Positions 35,128 through 47,800 are shown, counted from the first letter of the stretch. The stretch: DNA of 64,000 nucleotides from Phellopilus nigrolimitatus (GCA_021029095.1 JAJOHG010000005.1:1178001-1242000); one strand, 5' to 3'. Translations and numbers: made by a program. The notes: generated by a model not told the origin, from the letters alone.

Positions 35128-36034
35128 GCGCTCTGATGAGGAATGTAGTTAGCGCCTGCCTGGCAGACAGTGGCCCCGTGGACAAGCACATAGGACTCAG
35201 ATGTGCTAACCAGATGCACCAGGGCGAAGGTGGGTGCCCGTTCTGTCCTCGTCGTTTCTCGAGACTCTGTGCTTCCTGCTATTGCGAGAAGAAGACGCCT
35301 CCGGCTTTCAAGCCAGCCGGTGATGAGAACACTTCATCTGAACATCCATAACTGAATCGGAGCCTACTTGGGAAGTTTCTCGAGATTTGGAGCCGGGAAC
35401 CTTGATCTTGAGTGAGGGCATGAGTGGTTCTGAGGATTGCGAGTGATCCTTTAGTATAGATGAGGTAGACGCTCTGAGTGACGCCAAAACGGAGCGCTCT
35501 GTACCGTGTCACGTGTTGTCTATTTAACGTCCCGTGATCTCGACACGTCCGACCCCTCGTCTACCCCGACTGAGCGTTCCCTCGTTCTTAATCCGTCCTA
35601 AGTATTTGAATTTGTTTACTGTATCCTTATAATCACCATTGTTCCCCAGGCATGACTCCGTGTAGACACTTCCATTGCACAGGCAGCCCGATTTTTATCA
35701 TTAGTTAAGGGTCAAATCAACAAAGACTGAAATACAGAGGTCTGTGATACTTATGAAGTCAGACTGAAAAGAGGCCCAACTGATCAACGGACCTACCTAC
35801 GATTGTTACCGGTTATCTGATTTATCAGTGATTGTGGCTCGGACATGAATGGATTATTGTATTTGTGATTATTTGTCGCCATTTTGGGACTCCGCAACCA
35901 GCCACAGTGGCCTATAATAGGTGACATTCATTCCTTACTCTTGTCCCGTCGTCCATTGACTTCCCCTTCCATTGTCTCTCAGCCACACGTCTGTGCTTTG
36001 CGTCATTGTTTCATCATACGTTGACTGCGCAGAC
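35128..36034. other. Divergent intergenic region
   Basis: About 900 bases with no convincing gene. An in-frame ATG at 35972 lies 21 codons before the start I prefer for the next gene. The stretch 35600-35900 is AT-rich and featureless. Confidence 0.4.
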
Positions 36035-38231
36035 ATGTCCCCTAACATGCCGTCCGCCGGCACCAAGCCCACAAAGGGGGGAGACAAGGAGGAGATCCGG
36101 GACTCCACAGACCACAGCTCCGAAGATGTTTTCGGTGAAAAACTGAAGCAGGCGATGGCCGCCGGCGACCTGCGTCGGAAGGAGCAGACAACCTCGCAGC
36201 TGAAAGGGAAAACAATGATAAACGTTTCCTCTGTGTTTTCGCGTCCACCGGCACAAGAACGGAAAACCGACGCCTGTGGCGAGCCCGAGCCCTTGTACGC
36301 GGAGTACACCCGGACGCCCTCGTTTCCTCCCGACCCCTTTGTCAAGCGGCTCACCGAGATCCTGGATAGCATGGTCGAGCCCAGTTCCCATCCCCTGAAT
36401 GTCGCGAAAGCGCTCCGGCCTATCGCTAGCTTCCTGCTTTCCTCTGCCTATATTCCTTTGCCACGGCGTCGATTAATTGCCTACGCGGTGGTGAAGTTCT
36501 TCGACAGCCAAGAAGCACGTGCCCAGGAGCGAGATCCTAAACACAACTCGTTGAGCGATCTGCTCATTTGCACTCCTAGTATGCCCTTCACTGTGCGAGT
36601 GGAATCGGTGCTCCACATCCTCTCCGCTCTGTTCGTCCTCGCAGGTCCACTCCTCTTCACACGAAAAGCTACATTAGCTCTTCTTGTTCAAGCTTTTGAG
36701 GCAACTTCGAGCTTCAGCACGCATCAAAGCATCGATATACTCCGTGAGTCGACGTGGAACTGTTTGGTTTGGGGATTCTCGCAGATGACCGTCTGGCATA
36801 TGCTGCGAACGAAACGCATCATATTTCTAACGGACGCTTTCAACGCGATAAAGGAGCACCTCCTCATAGACGTTGCTATAAATCTTGTAGCGAATATTTT
36901 GGGCCCCCGAGGCGAAAGGCGCACGGATGCGTCAGCTGCAGAGCATGCAGCTATAGTGGTCGTGTGGCTAGCTGAGCACTGCGAAACCCCTTGCATCGGT
37001 TTTGAGGTATTGAACTACATGCTTGGGCGTGCTGATACAGACTATTCGGAGAACGACACAAGTCTAATACCAGCATGGCTAATGAACGAAAGCCCGCCGC
37101 AAACCGAGTCTGACGCGGTTCATGTATTCGAGGAGCCACGGCAACTTTGTCTCAATGGCCTCAGCGCTATACGACCGCTCGACGACGTCGAATTACCAGC
37201 GATGTCTAGGTATTGGCCAAAACTCTTAAGAGTATGTAAACTCGCTACGATGGATCGCATCAAAATCGCTTCTCAGTCCATGAAACATACGCACCAGATG
37301 CGACTCGAGGTGAGTGCTATGATCTTTATCAATGGCACTCGGCCAACTTACTACTTGCCGTTCTTTAGAAGTCCTTCGTCTTCATGTGGCGCGTTCTCCT
37401 GAGATTCCGAGCGAGACTCTGTGGCCCAGCATATTTGCTTGTGGATGGAGCCGCTGGGAACATAACCGCGGCTCTCGAGTATCTGCTCGACATTGATAGA
37501 ATCTGGAAGAGGTGTGAGATCTCGCTTGACAAGGGGGAAGAAATAAGCATACACGCAATTGACTCCGTACTGCAATTGTGGGCTGTTGCTCGTGAGGAGT
37601 TAGATGAGACGTGGATGCGCGCGTTGGCGAAATCTATTTTCAGGACGTTTGTAGAGCTGCGGTCGAAGATCGAGCTCAATGCTTTGACCACCGTGAACCT
37701 TTGGTACGACCTCATGTTTGAGATCGTACGCATCAGCCCTCCACAGGCTTTGAATGTGCTCAAGCAAATAGGAACACCCGAACATGCGAGGAAGAGGGAA
37801 GACACGCGCGCCTATGTCCAGCTTGTGACTTGGGATGATTTGGTAGCCTTCGTCTTGCTACCAGAGCTCGAGGCTAGAGGCGAGAACTCCGAGTTCTCCG
37901 TGAAGGATCTAGTTGCCTTCTTGTTCTTTCCTGAAGAGTAAGCCACTCTTTCTCAATTCGGTGCTAATGGTTACTGAAGTAGAGACGTATCTGCAGCCTG
38001 CATCTCCTGGACGGTCAAGTCTCCACATTCTCCTACCAGCTTTGGATTCAATTACATCACAAGACGGTAGTGCTTGCGCAAGCACGGGGAGAAGAGGAAG
38101 TGGTATATCCCGCTTCTGAAATGTTCGAGCCAATTCTTGAGGACTACCTGAGTGCCACTTTCGACGAGTCGGAGTTGACGCTGGCACTGGCGTGCCGCGA
38201 CGAGGAGATGAAGAAGTTCGCGAATCTGTAG
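36035..38231 (+). CDS. Unassigned ~700 aa helical protein
   Basis: I do not recognise this protein. The ATG at 36035 (MSPNMPSAGTKPTKGGDKEE) begins a hydrophilic 100-residue leader; an in-frame ATG at 35972 is an alternative. From about residue 110 onward it is almost all helix with repeated Leu/Ile/Trp patterns (VAKALRPIASFLLSSAYIPL, LRESTWNCLVWGFSQM, DAFNAIKEHLLIDVAINLVA), suggesting an ARM/HEAT-like solenoid. Exon 1 ends after MRLE at about 37311. Exon 2 starts KSFVFMWRVLLRF near 37370 and runs to FFPEE near 37938. Exon 3 begins RRICSLHLLDGQVSTF after the acceptor at about 37981 and ends DEEMKKFANL at 38231. All joins keep the frame. A Rif1-like N-terminal solenoid came to mind but I found no diagnostic motif. 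Confidence 0.7.
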
Positions 38232-38811
38232 CATGCATGTGTCATTAGCTGTCTTTTTTATTTTCTCAGGGCTTGTTGTTCTGTAAAGTTGTCTGCTGCT
38301 CTGCTTGTCGTTGTACTTGTAGATCATCCTAATCTTATTTCTTATTAGCCGGTACATATGATCGTAGTGTCGCCGTAAACTTAGATATCTGTAAGCAAAG
38401 ATAAATAATTTAAAAAAAAAACATATATCTAAATCGACCATACTTACCGTATTTCACATAGGTCAGAACGACCCTCGACAAAGATATCGGTGGTGTAGCC
38501 ATCTGCTACTGAGAGCGTAACATTTCACGCCCTCTGCCTGTCCTTTCTCTTCGTGAAGACGGGGGCAGAGTTTACAAAGTATCTTCTCACTTTAAGAAAA
38601 TGAGAGCGGCTTTCTGATTTGAGTTTACACGAAAGTGATGATAGATGTGGTAATCAGACAAAGAATAAGTCGGGTACTAATGTCTGGCTCACCTTTATGC
38701 TTAGGCCGAGCGAGCTTATTACGCACACGCATTATCTATGCCAGGAGAGAAGTAGCTTTCTTAGACGTTGACTTGGTTCTTGCGTCGTCCGACAAGCTGC
38801 CAGATAGAAAT
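38232..38811. other. Intergenic between convergent genes
   Basis: About 580 AT-rich bases with no gene seen. It includes a short poly(A) run near 38410. Confidence 0.45.
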
Positions 38812-39373
38812 TCAGCCGCCCTTCGCATATCCCATCGCTCGTCTCCACCACTCCTCTAGCCCTGCACGCTGCATATAGGTACCGACTTCGTTCATCTTCT
38901 CGACCATCACAATACCGGCAGATTTCGCTGTCGAGCCCCGTTCCGATCCCAACTCCGAGTCCGACTTTGATCTGGATGGATGAGATTCCGCCGATACAGC
39001 TTTGGACATTTGCATATCGGCGTCGCTGAGCCCTGTTGTTAGATCCGCCAGCGTGCAGGATGCCCAGCGGAGGGACTGCAGGTGCGTGTCGTAGCGTCAA
39101 AAAAGAAGACGATTTAGACGGACAACTCGAATGCGAAGGCGAGCATCGTGTTTAAAACGAACAGACCTTAATTTCGCGTACATAACGCCCAACCTGCGCT
39201 TCGCGTCCTTCGACAGCAAGCACCCCTGGGTACCCAATCTTACATATTCCAGTAAGATTGAGCTCGCGCGCCGAGTGCCGGATGATGCGCTTTTTCTGAG
39301 AAGAGAGGATATGATGGAATGTGAGCAATGCTCGCGAGTTGGCCTCGAGGGCAAGCGGAACTTTCATCTGCAA
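38812..39373 (-). CDS. RWDD2/DUF1115-like protein, N-terminal RWD domain not found
   Basis: Two exons join across a 92 bp intron (39076-39167): an upstream frame with ETLQMKVPLALEANSRALLT, HHILSSQKKRIIRHSARELN and KIGYPGVLAVEGREAQVGRY, then SLRWASCTLADLTTG and the tail MQRAGLEEWWRRAMGYAKGG. The pattern of a helix with SSxKKR, then K[IV]GYPGVxxVEG and a helix ending in a Leu/Trp segment, fits the C-terminal domain of RWDD2-type proteins. The family normally carries an RWD domain first. Here an in-frame stop lies near 39435, no ATG opens the frame before it, and the F-box gene ends only ~140 bases further upstream. The gene is therefore either N-terminally truncated or has an exon I cannot find. 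The function of the family is unknown. Confidence 0.5.
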
Positions 39374-39582
39374 AGTTTCAAGTAGATAAACCTCAGGCGG
39401 AGCTGTATGAAGAGTTGAAGTAACTTATCGCCTGCGTACGCGACGCCGCGCCAAACGCGTCTGTACATGTGTAGCACGTGCCCACAAAATGTACTTCTTT
39501 TTAATTCAAATTCTACCATAATGTTTCTCTCTACGATATCCTCCGTACAGCAAATAATACTTTTATAATAAATGCACCACAG

Positions 39583-40739
39583 TCAAGAGACTAGGTATCC
39601 AAACTGCAGCGAAATTCCTCGCGCCGTGCATTCCTGACGAACACTTTTCGCTTCGCCACTTTGCAGAGAGTACGAATACGGCCAGTCAGCAAGGCGTTTG
39701 AGCTCATAACCAATTGGCAGGTATAGTTCTCGTAGGCTCGGGAATACACCTGCAGAGATTACAGCTGCCCATTCCGCCACAGTTATGTCATAGTTGCCGT
39801 ATATTCTCAGCACCTCGAGGCGCACGAGCCGCTGACCCAGGTTTGAAAGCGTTGAGTGACTGAAGGGAAGAGATAACTCGAGGGTGCGCAGAGCATGACA
39901 AGATGCAAGTGCGTCCTCGTCAATGGAAGAATTAAGGTCTTGTTGCGGAGCGCTTTCTTTCGTGAAATATCGGAACGTACGCAAGCTCTGCGAAGCTTCG
40001 GAGAGGATCGTTTGCAGGTCATACTCAGTTTTGCATTCGTGTACGACGACCGTCAACTCTTGCAATGCTTCCCACGAACGGTATGCCAGTTCCGAGAGCT
40101 TTCCGTATGTGATGCGCACCCCGTCCAAATGAAGAAACTCGATGTGTGGCGAGGGCGAGCCGAAAGCACGCGGTTCGCAAATGCGCAGGTCGAGATTCAC
40201 CAGATTTAGACGCTTTAGGTTCGTGAACCGCGAGACAAGGGTCTCATTCCAACGAATTGAGGCACGGACGTCTTCGACGGACCAGTGCAAGCCCTCGACG
40301 CGGACTTCGCGTACGTTTTTCGGAAACGCGAAGCTACGCAAGTACCACTCCGCGCGGAGGGCACAGTCAGAACCAAGAGATATTATGGTCAGGTTCGGGA
40401 GTCTGAAGAGAGGCGTGAGGCTCATTGCGAGGGCAAGGACCTTGCGGCACGCGCACATGCTCCGTCCTCGCACATTCGCGAAGCGGGGTGTATGTAAAGT
40501 TCATGGATCTTGTCACCCAAACTTGGGTTGCTCGCGAGAGTACGAGAAAGGAGATAGCAAGTGTGGTACGTCAGAAGCCTAGGAGCACTATACAGGACCC
40601 GTCGGGCAGGAACAAGCCATGCAAAAGAAACGAGAGCAAGAGGTGCCACATGAGCAGTATCATTAGCCAGGTGGTCAAAGACGATGGGTATAAGATCGTC
40701 GACGAGGCGAGAGCGTGGCGACGGGCCTTGCGTGTCCAT
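39583..40739 (-). CDS. F-box / leucine-rich repeat protein with apparent frameshift
   Basis: F-box proteins recruit targets to SCF ubiquitin ligases. The ATG at 40739 opens MDTQGPSPRSRLVDDLIPIV, then FDHLANDTAHVAPLALVSFA, an F-box-like helix pair, continuing to LASNPSLGDKIHELYIHPAS. From about 40470 the reading must pass to another frame, which continues CRKVLALAMSLTPLFRLPNL, TIISLGSDCALRAEWYLRSF and further LRR-like strands (LKRLNLVNLDL, LRTLELSLPF, VRLEVLRIYGNYD, SLRELYLPIGYEL) to the stop at 39583. The shift needs a 1-base insertion (or 2-base removal) near 40470-40490. A ~34 bp intron with donor GTGCGA is conceivable but short for this genome. It may be a recent pseudogene or a sequence error. 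Confidence 0.65.
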
Positions 40740-41113
40740 TTAATAAAACAGAAAAGAAAGAGTCCCTCGATAGATCGATCCGGAGGGGAGTATAGGTTTT
40801 TCTACTGTATCAGTGAGACGCTTGACTCAGATTATAAGCTCCGGGAATTGGCCAAAGCAGACATAGCGCTTTCCCGGTGTAAATCAGGCTCCGCAAAATA
40901 CCTAGTGATGAGCGTCGCAAAACCAAAAGAAACCATAATCCCGAAAGAGAACCCTGAGGCATGGTTGGACAAAGAGCACGGAGCAAGTGATACAAAAGAG
41001 AAATGGGCACAAAAGAGATGTCACAAGTGACATGTGGCGCAACTAAATACTTAGGTTTCTTAGGCGCCGCCGTCTCTCCTGCTCTCCCCGAAGACACTTC
41101 AAACCGACTCACT
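40740..41113. other. Divergent promoter region, F-box gene and DCN1
   Basis: About 370 bases between the divergent starts. A plus-strand open frame that covers it also runs antisense to the F-box gene and shows no family motif, so I do not count it as a gene. Confidence 0.4.
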
Positions 41114-43326
41114 ATGCCGCCCAGAGTGTGTCAGGCCCTTCCTCTCCATGCTCATTTCTCACTGTAATCGATTATTACAGCGCAAAAAAGCAGCTCCGAA
41201 TCCGAACCAGGACACCGAGGTCGCCGTGTCCACGGTGGGTACAAGAGCAACGCGTAGCTCGGCGCGTCAAAAGGACGCTGCACCATCCACCACGACAGGT
41301 TGGACTTCTGATTTTATTATATCGCCTGTTTCCAACTAAGTCATTTCATTCGTCACGCGTCTGGGATGCCTGTCATCGTGAGCATCCCCGTCACTTCCTT
41401 CTCCCCATGCACGCTCACCCAGGCCTTTCTGAAGAGTAAAGGTAGCTTTTCTCTCTTAAAGAAAGGTCCGGGTTCTAATTGTTTCTTGAGCCGGCGGCTA
41501 CAACTACTAGAAAAAGAAAGGCGGTGTGAGTGACCCGGCCTACACATCATCTTCTGACTCGTATTTACCTTGTTGCAGAGGCGATGGCAAGGAAGTACGT
41601 CCACAACTCTCGTTGTGACAAAGATAAAATTAGAATTCAACGTCTTACGGCTACATTGAAGGGTGAGACCAACGAATTAAGTTGAAAGTTGCTCTGTATG
41701 TTCGTTGTTTTGCTTGACCTGAAGGTACACGCTAACTGTGTTTCCAGTGACTTGCTTTCAGTAAGTGTAGGTTCTTTGGAATCAAGGATATGTCTGAAAT
41801 ATCTGTATAGGAGGAAAAGACGACAAAGCGGGCAAGAGGGGCAAAAGCTGCGATTGTAACCCCCGCCAAGAGGTTAGTGACCGTTTTAAAACCAAAGTTC
41901 TAAATTTCGCGTCGCGTCTTTTCGAATTCTTGAGCACGTGACATCCACGTGGATCTTAATTAAAAGACACGCGAAGCTGTGTCGGTGCCGACGCCGACGT
42001 TCGAGTTGTCCTGCTCAGTCGTTGAGCGTCGTCGTCGTTGTCGTCTGTGATCACTCAGCTAGTGCTGAGTCCTTCGTCGGCGACGCTCACTTTTATTGGT
42101 GCCTCATAAACGCCCACCGCACTGTCGCACGTCCAGTCGACCGGGACGCGGAGTCGTCTTTCTTCGAATGCTGTTCTGCTTTTGGTGCTTTTCTAACAAG
42201 ACAGTCCGCAGCGATGATGGCGGCGAAGATGGTATCAATGACAGTGCCGCAGGACCGAGTAAGTCGAAGGCGAAAGCGACTCCGTCGCCCGCCGTGCAAG
42301 TGCAGAGTCCGAACGAACTATTCAACGCGTACGCAGACGCAGAGGAGCCTGACATGATGGGCGCAGAGGGCCTTGAAAGGTTGTGTGCAGAGGGGGATAT
42401 ACCAATGGACGGTGCGCGCCCATTGCTTCTTGCGTGGGAGCTTGACGCGAAGGAGCTAGGCGTGTTCACCCGGGAGGAATGGACAAAAGGGCTGGACACC
42501 TTGCAGTGAGTATTTCAACACTGGATTTGCAACAACTTCTTTTTTCTTAAGAAGCACCTAGGGTCAAGAATTTACAATCCCTCGCTATAGTTCTCGTGGA
42601 CTTGGAGAACCTACTTATCCTGCGCAAAACCCCACCGGCCAGACCAGCAACACAGTCCATATCCAAGAATATTAAGTCGAAGTCTTCTCTGCCCATTTTC
42701 GACAAGTACAACAAAGACCGCTATTGGGGCATACGCCGCGAACGTCGAGGCTGCGTACTTAAAATTCTACAACTTCTGCTTTGCATTAGTAAAGAAATCG
42801 TGAGTTCCGGCGCGATCAGTTCGTTAAGCGTGTACTCATGTTGAATTCGGATCGCAGAGGTTCTCGTAACATAGATATGGAGGTATAAACGTTTTCTTCT
42901 TTCTTTGCTGACATATTTGAATGGTTGTGTTTATTTTTCGTTTGCTGTCAAGTACGCCTCCGCATTCTGGTCGGTAATCCTGGCACCTATCTATCCGATG
43001 ATGACGGAAATCATCGAGTTTATAAACGTGAGTAAGAATAGCCAGTTTCCGAGTGCTCTTTGTTGTTGATTTTACTAGGAAAAAGGGACGTATAAAGGCG
43101 TCAATAAAGACCTATGGTCAATGGTGAGCAAACGAGGCATGGTCACTGTTTCAACAAATTTTGAATTCGATGACAGATGAGAGAGTTCTGCCGTACGGTG
43201 AAACCCTCACTCGAGGGATATGATAGTGACGGGGCATGGCCCACCCTCTTAGACGATTTCGTTGAGTGGAAGAAGACGCCGAAGAGCGCAACGGAAACTG
43301 AAGGCGCCTCGGGTGCCTTTGCCTGA
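41114..43326 (+). CDS. DCN1: DCN1-like cullin neddylation factor
   Basis: DCN1 binds cullin and the Ubc12~NEDD8 conjugate and acts as a scaffold E3 for cullin neddylation, activating SCF-type ligases. The start MPPR (41114) joins [17 protein letters not shown] after a short intron. Small exons follow, including one with [20 protein letters not shown] near 41812-41872. The potentiating-neddylation domain begins with [20 protein letters not shown] and [40 protein letters not shown] (42300-42508). After introns come [67 protein letters not shown] and [16 protein letters not shown]. It stops at 43324-43326. The conserved DDFVEW end is intact. The exact 5' exon chain between 41340 and 42190 is uncertain. 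Confidence 0.85.
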
Positions 43327-43740
43327 AATAGGTTTACTTCAGAACGATTACTTACATCTGTTCTTATTAAAGTCAGTATATACATGATCTAGGTATGTTT
43401 CATTTTTTTTTCTTATATACATGCTGACTATATTCTACTGTATGCAGCGCAATGCATAACTTAACACTGGTCGTAACTCGCTTCCTGTGAATGTCAATCT
43501 TATTTCAGAGTCCTAATGCAATGCAATCTTATCATAGATGTTTATGACTGACAAATATATTGGATTCATCCCCATCGTGCATATGTCTTCTTCGTGCCGT
43601 TTGGATACAAGTACAGAATAATATTAGACGTGCAAATGTTCATTCATGGTTTTTGTCCGTGCCGTTAGTTCTTCATTCGTTTCTCTAATCCATACGGGGC
43701 TTCTCGGCTCATATTCAGCTATTCGCCACCGGTTATCCTA
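43327..43740. other. Intergenic between convergent genes
   Basis: About 410 AT-rich bases with no gene seen; probably the 3' UTRs of DCN1 and the membrane-protein gene. Confidence 0.45.
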
Positions 43741-44565
43741 TTAAAAGTGATGGAAATGCCCCCGACGATGTCGATTTCGGATTGTCCGCCCGCGCTCGCG
43801 CGCTACTTTTGCCCTGAGTTCGCGCACTGCGATCGCGCGGAAGGACGCAGCAAGAACGTCGGTGGGCGTGTGCGGTGGCGAGTGTTGTGCGTCGGGTGCG
43901 AGGAAGAGGTCCGGCTGTGTCCTTGAGTCCGTGTAAGAATGGGCTTCGGAAGTGGGGACGTCAGGATTGTGATCACTGTTGGCTCGCGCTGGTGCGCCCC
44001 TGGGCTTGCTGTCGTCGGTGTAGTCATAGATGCGCGCTCTGGGGTCGCGCATGTCGAAGAGCGATGCAGGAGTAGCAACAGAGCCAGTTTGATCCTTCCT
44101 TTCGTGAAGCTGCTCTGGGTCATCCGAGAACGAGAACAGAAGCCGCCTTCGGCGCAGAGCAGGATCAAGACGCCCCAGGTGTCGGATGTCGCGAGTAGCA
44201 TCTAATCTAAGTCCATCACGCTCCAAACTGGAGTCATCGCCGTCACCAGCATCTCCGGACAAAAAATAAGGAGAAGTCGCAACGGCGACGATGCTAGGGA
44301 GCGGTGGCAGCCCGAGCGATGCACGGACCTCCTTCCAGTAACCCGTGATTTCGACTTCGGCCCCTTCTCTGGTTTCAAAGTCGGAAGCGTCGAATCCGAA
44401 ACGTTCAGTGTTGTTCATCACAGACAATACGGATGTCGAGGAGCCCTGTCGATAGAACTTTGAATTTTTGGTACTCAAGCCTTTAAGGAGGAGTAGGCCT
44501 GCAAGTGCGAGAAGGACGAGCGCGGTGGTGCGGCGCAGAGAGGAGTTCTTCTTGTACAAGGCCAT
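43741..44565 (-). CDS. Unknown single-pass type II membrane protein
   Basis: I do not recognise this protein. The ATG at 44565 opens MALYKKNSSLRRTTALVLLA, in which a short basic N-terminus precedes one hydrophobic helix (TALVLLALAGLLLLKGL); positive charges before the helix predict a cytosolic N-terminus. The lumenal or extracellular part (about 240 aa) includes ETREGAEVEITGYWKEVRAS and is then polar and probably disordered, rich in Asp, Arg, Pro and Ser, ending IRNRHRRGHFHHF. There are no introns and no catalytic motif. The frame also extends upstream to 44715 without a better start. Low complexity suggests a lineage-specific protein. Confidence 0.6.
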   Translation of the reverse strand: MALYKKNSSLRRTTALVLLALAGLLLLKGLSTKNSKFYRQGSSTSVLSVMNNTERFGFDASDFETREGAEVEITGYWKEVRASLGLPPLPSIVAVATSPYFLSGDAGDGDDSSLERDGLRLDATRDIRHLGRLDPALRRRRLLFSFSDDPEQLHERKDQTGSVATPASLFDMRDPRARIYDYTDDSKPRGAPARANSDHNPDVPTSEAHSYTDSRTQPDLFLAPDAQHSPPHTPTDVLAASFRAIAVRELRAKVARERGRTIRNRHRRGHFHHF

Positions 44566-44808
44566 CTTTTCTCGGCGAGTGTGCACTCGACAATGAGTTA
44601 AGAGAGTGGACAGAGACCATGAGTAGTAGAAATTGATATACAGTTGAGGCGTGCCAGCCCTGTGGCAGTTTGGTCTAGACTCACGTATTACCAGCCACTC
44701 ACATACCGCGACCACGCGTCAGCCACCAAGGAAACAAACTGTAATTAATTATTGGGTTGGTGATTTCTTTGTAGCATAGAAAATTAAACTAATGACTTTG
44801 TGCCTGCA

Positions 44809-47800
44809 TCAAGGCTTGAAAGATAGCATAGCCTCCATCGCTTCCCTCATCTCTGTCTCCGCAAACACTGCTGCCTCTTTTGCGACCACCAGCTTCTTCT
44901 CCAGTTCGTCGAGTGTCATCGCGCGCGTTCCTCCATCTGACTCAACAAAACCCAGGTGCTCGAAACGCGTGAGCGTATTGCCCACATGTGGAAGGAACCC
45001 ACGCGCGTCCCAGCCGCGATCATTCGACGCGAGAATTGCGCGCACTGCTGCAGCGTTAACATCCCTATGCAATTCCTCAAGCTTCGCGAGTTGAATCTCC
45101 ATCCACTTTGCGCGCTTGTCCATCGTCGGCGTCGGCGGGTCGGCGTCGTACTCTTCGTCATCGTCTATATCTTCGGGTAGATCGTCCTGGACGAGGCCAT
45201 CAAATGACGTCGAGCTACGCAACGCATATTCACGTTTCAAATCCTTCAGGTCTTGGCTAAGGATGTCAAAGATAGAACCCCACGTTGTCTGAGGAAGAAG
45301 CTGCACTAGATCTGACATCGTTTGAGTCAAGGTCTCTAAGAGTTGCTGGAAAGACGCGACAGTCTTGTCATTCAGGCGTGCCGAGGCGTTGTCTGCGAAT
45401 GACGCTCCTCCAACAGGGAATGCAGACAACGCGCGAGCCATGGTCCCATAGTCCAGAGACATCTTCGCACTGGGATTAATTTTCGCCAATTCGAAGAAGG
45501 GATGGTTGTCCAGATAATATGGACCCTTTTCCACGTCGATCTCTTCCAGCAATTCTGCAATAGTTTTTGGCTTCGTCGGAGGGATGCCATCTTTCGTCTC
45601 GCGCGACACACTACGTCTTTTAATCGTATCCGTTTCCGTGGTTGAATGTACTATTTCAGACACATTAGGGAGCTTCGTGTTAGGAAACTGCGGAGTTTCT
45701 GAACTCGCGGTCACAGCAGAGGGCACGCTTGACTGAGAATCCTGAAGGATATCCTCTTCCTTAGGAATCCTGATAGGCTTTGTGGTCGGTTTATTCTTCC
45801 TAGGCATCTTGGATAAGATAGGCATCGGCGATGCTTGCTCAAGCGTTGCTTCGTTGGATTGGATTTTGGCAGTCGAGGAACGAGGAACTGCTGTTCTTGC
45901 AGCAGAGGGCGTAGAACTCTGCTTGGATATAGCCAGCGCTTTAGCCTTTGAAGCTTTCTCCGCCTCGATGTTCCGCTGATTCGCCATCCTTTCCTTTTCC
46001 ACTCGCTCCTTTTCAGCATCACGATCGAATTTCTCTTTCGCTAAGCGTTCCTTCTCTTCTTTTTCCTCTGCCTTTTGTTTTGCAACCCGCTCTCGTTCCT
46101 CCGCCCTCGCCTTTGCAACACGTTCTTTCTCCTCTGCCTTGACCTTCGCGAGACGCTCCTTCTCAGCAGCCTTTTCCTTCGCCGCATATTCGCGTTCGGC
46201 GGCTTTCTCGGCCGCTGCAGCTTTCTTCGCAGCTTTGCGCTCCGATTTAGCCTGCGTCTTCTCGTCCTTGTCTGCAGATATGATGTGCGGTTGCTGAAAG
46301 GCTTGTGTTGTACGCGTCTGGGAATGAGAATCCGAACTTGCGCTTGCAGTAGGGAGAGCAGGGAAGTCAGCAGCAGAGAGCATCGGGGACGGCTCAGGAG
46401 ACGGCTCCCGAGGAAGTGCTGCCACTGGAGGTGTAGGTACACAAGAAGATGCTGGGATGGGAGCTGTTCCAAAGAAGGAAGGTGGACGAATCGTTAGCAC
46501 AAGCTCACGTCTTACATATTAAGCCTAAGAAAGATTTTATAAACAGAAGGAGCCATTTCAACTTGCTCAGCAACGAAGTCGATAACACATTACTGAGCGG
46601 AAGTCTTCCATCGCAGTGACGTGAGCAGCACAGCCCAATGAATTCATGACCATAACAACTTCCGTGCTGCGAAAGCATGGCTCGTGGAGAAAGAACAAAA
46701 CTCTGGCAGGACGGGGAGACTTACCTAAAGATCCTGATCCCTGGATATTAACTTGTGCTTGCATCACCCCTGGTGAAGATGCGGGAGGATTACTCAGAGG
46801 CATAGATGAAGGGTGTTGTCCGGAGATGCCTGACCCTAGTTGTACGGTGTGTTGAGGCTGTTGGAACAAAAGACCGGGAGGTCCGCTGAACGAGTGATGA
46901 GGCGAGTAACTACTTTCTGTTACCGCTGAACCGGGTATTACTGAAGAGAAGTTGAACCCTCCGTCGTTCGAAGGCGGCGACATGTATGGTAGAGACGACA
47001 TAATCGCGGGGTCCTGGAATGTCCCCGATGATGGTCGCAGTGTTTGGTGGCGATTATCTGAGAAAGAGGAGGGCAATCGAAGACGAAGGACAGACAGAAT
47101 GAGAAACATATACAAGGAACGCGGGAATGAAAGAAATACACGTTTGTCAAAAATGCGTTGATACAAGGATTATACAAATAAAAGCCTCCTACCAGAAGCT
47201 GACACGCGTGCTGCTTGTATGCGATCACGTCCAATACCGAGCATGTCCTTCAACGATGTCTCGCTCGCGCTCACGTCGAAGGGTTGAAACCGAGACGGCT
47301 GCGGCACATACGAGGGCGGCTGCATCGACTGCGGCAACGTCTGCGCATGTGCGTAAGGTACAAGCGGAGAACCACGCGCTGAGGCCGGCGTCCCTGTACG
47401 CGTAGGTAGTCCTAGTCCTGGGGGCGGACCGAACTCATGATGTCTTTGAAAAGGCCAGGGTGTATATGAGCTTGCCGCTGACGCCGACGACGGGTTTGGA
47501 TTCTCTGCAAGGGAAAGGGATGAAAGCGATGTGTTCGCACTAAGAAGTGGTGATGACGTCGCGGATATTGACAATCCCGTCGATCCTTGCCGCTCACGAG
47601 CGAATCCGAACCGAGACATGCGACGAGACGACTCATCCTCAAGAACTGGGGACGGTCGTTGGGCCGTAGAGTGCGAGGCAGCTTCGGATGACTCTGCGAA
47701 CGGGTTGAATGAACCCGTATAGCCCGATGATGACGAGGATGTCTTTTCCATGCCTGGCGACCTGAATGTCTCGTAGAGAGCCCTTGATGGATGGGTACCG

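Noticed and set aside
40425..41030. 201-residue plus-strand open frame across the F-box gene start
   Set aside because: It is antisense to the F-box gene, has no family motif and no splice signals; it is the complementary shadow of a real gene.
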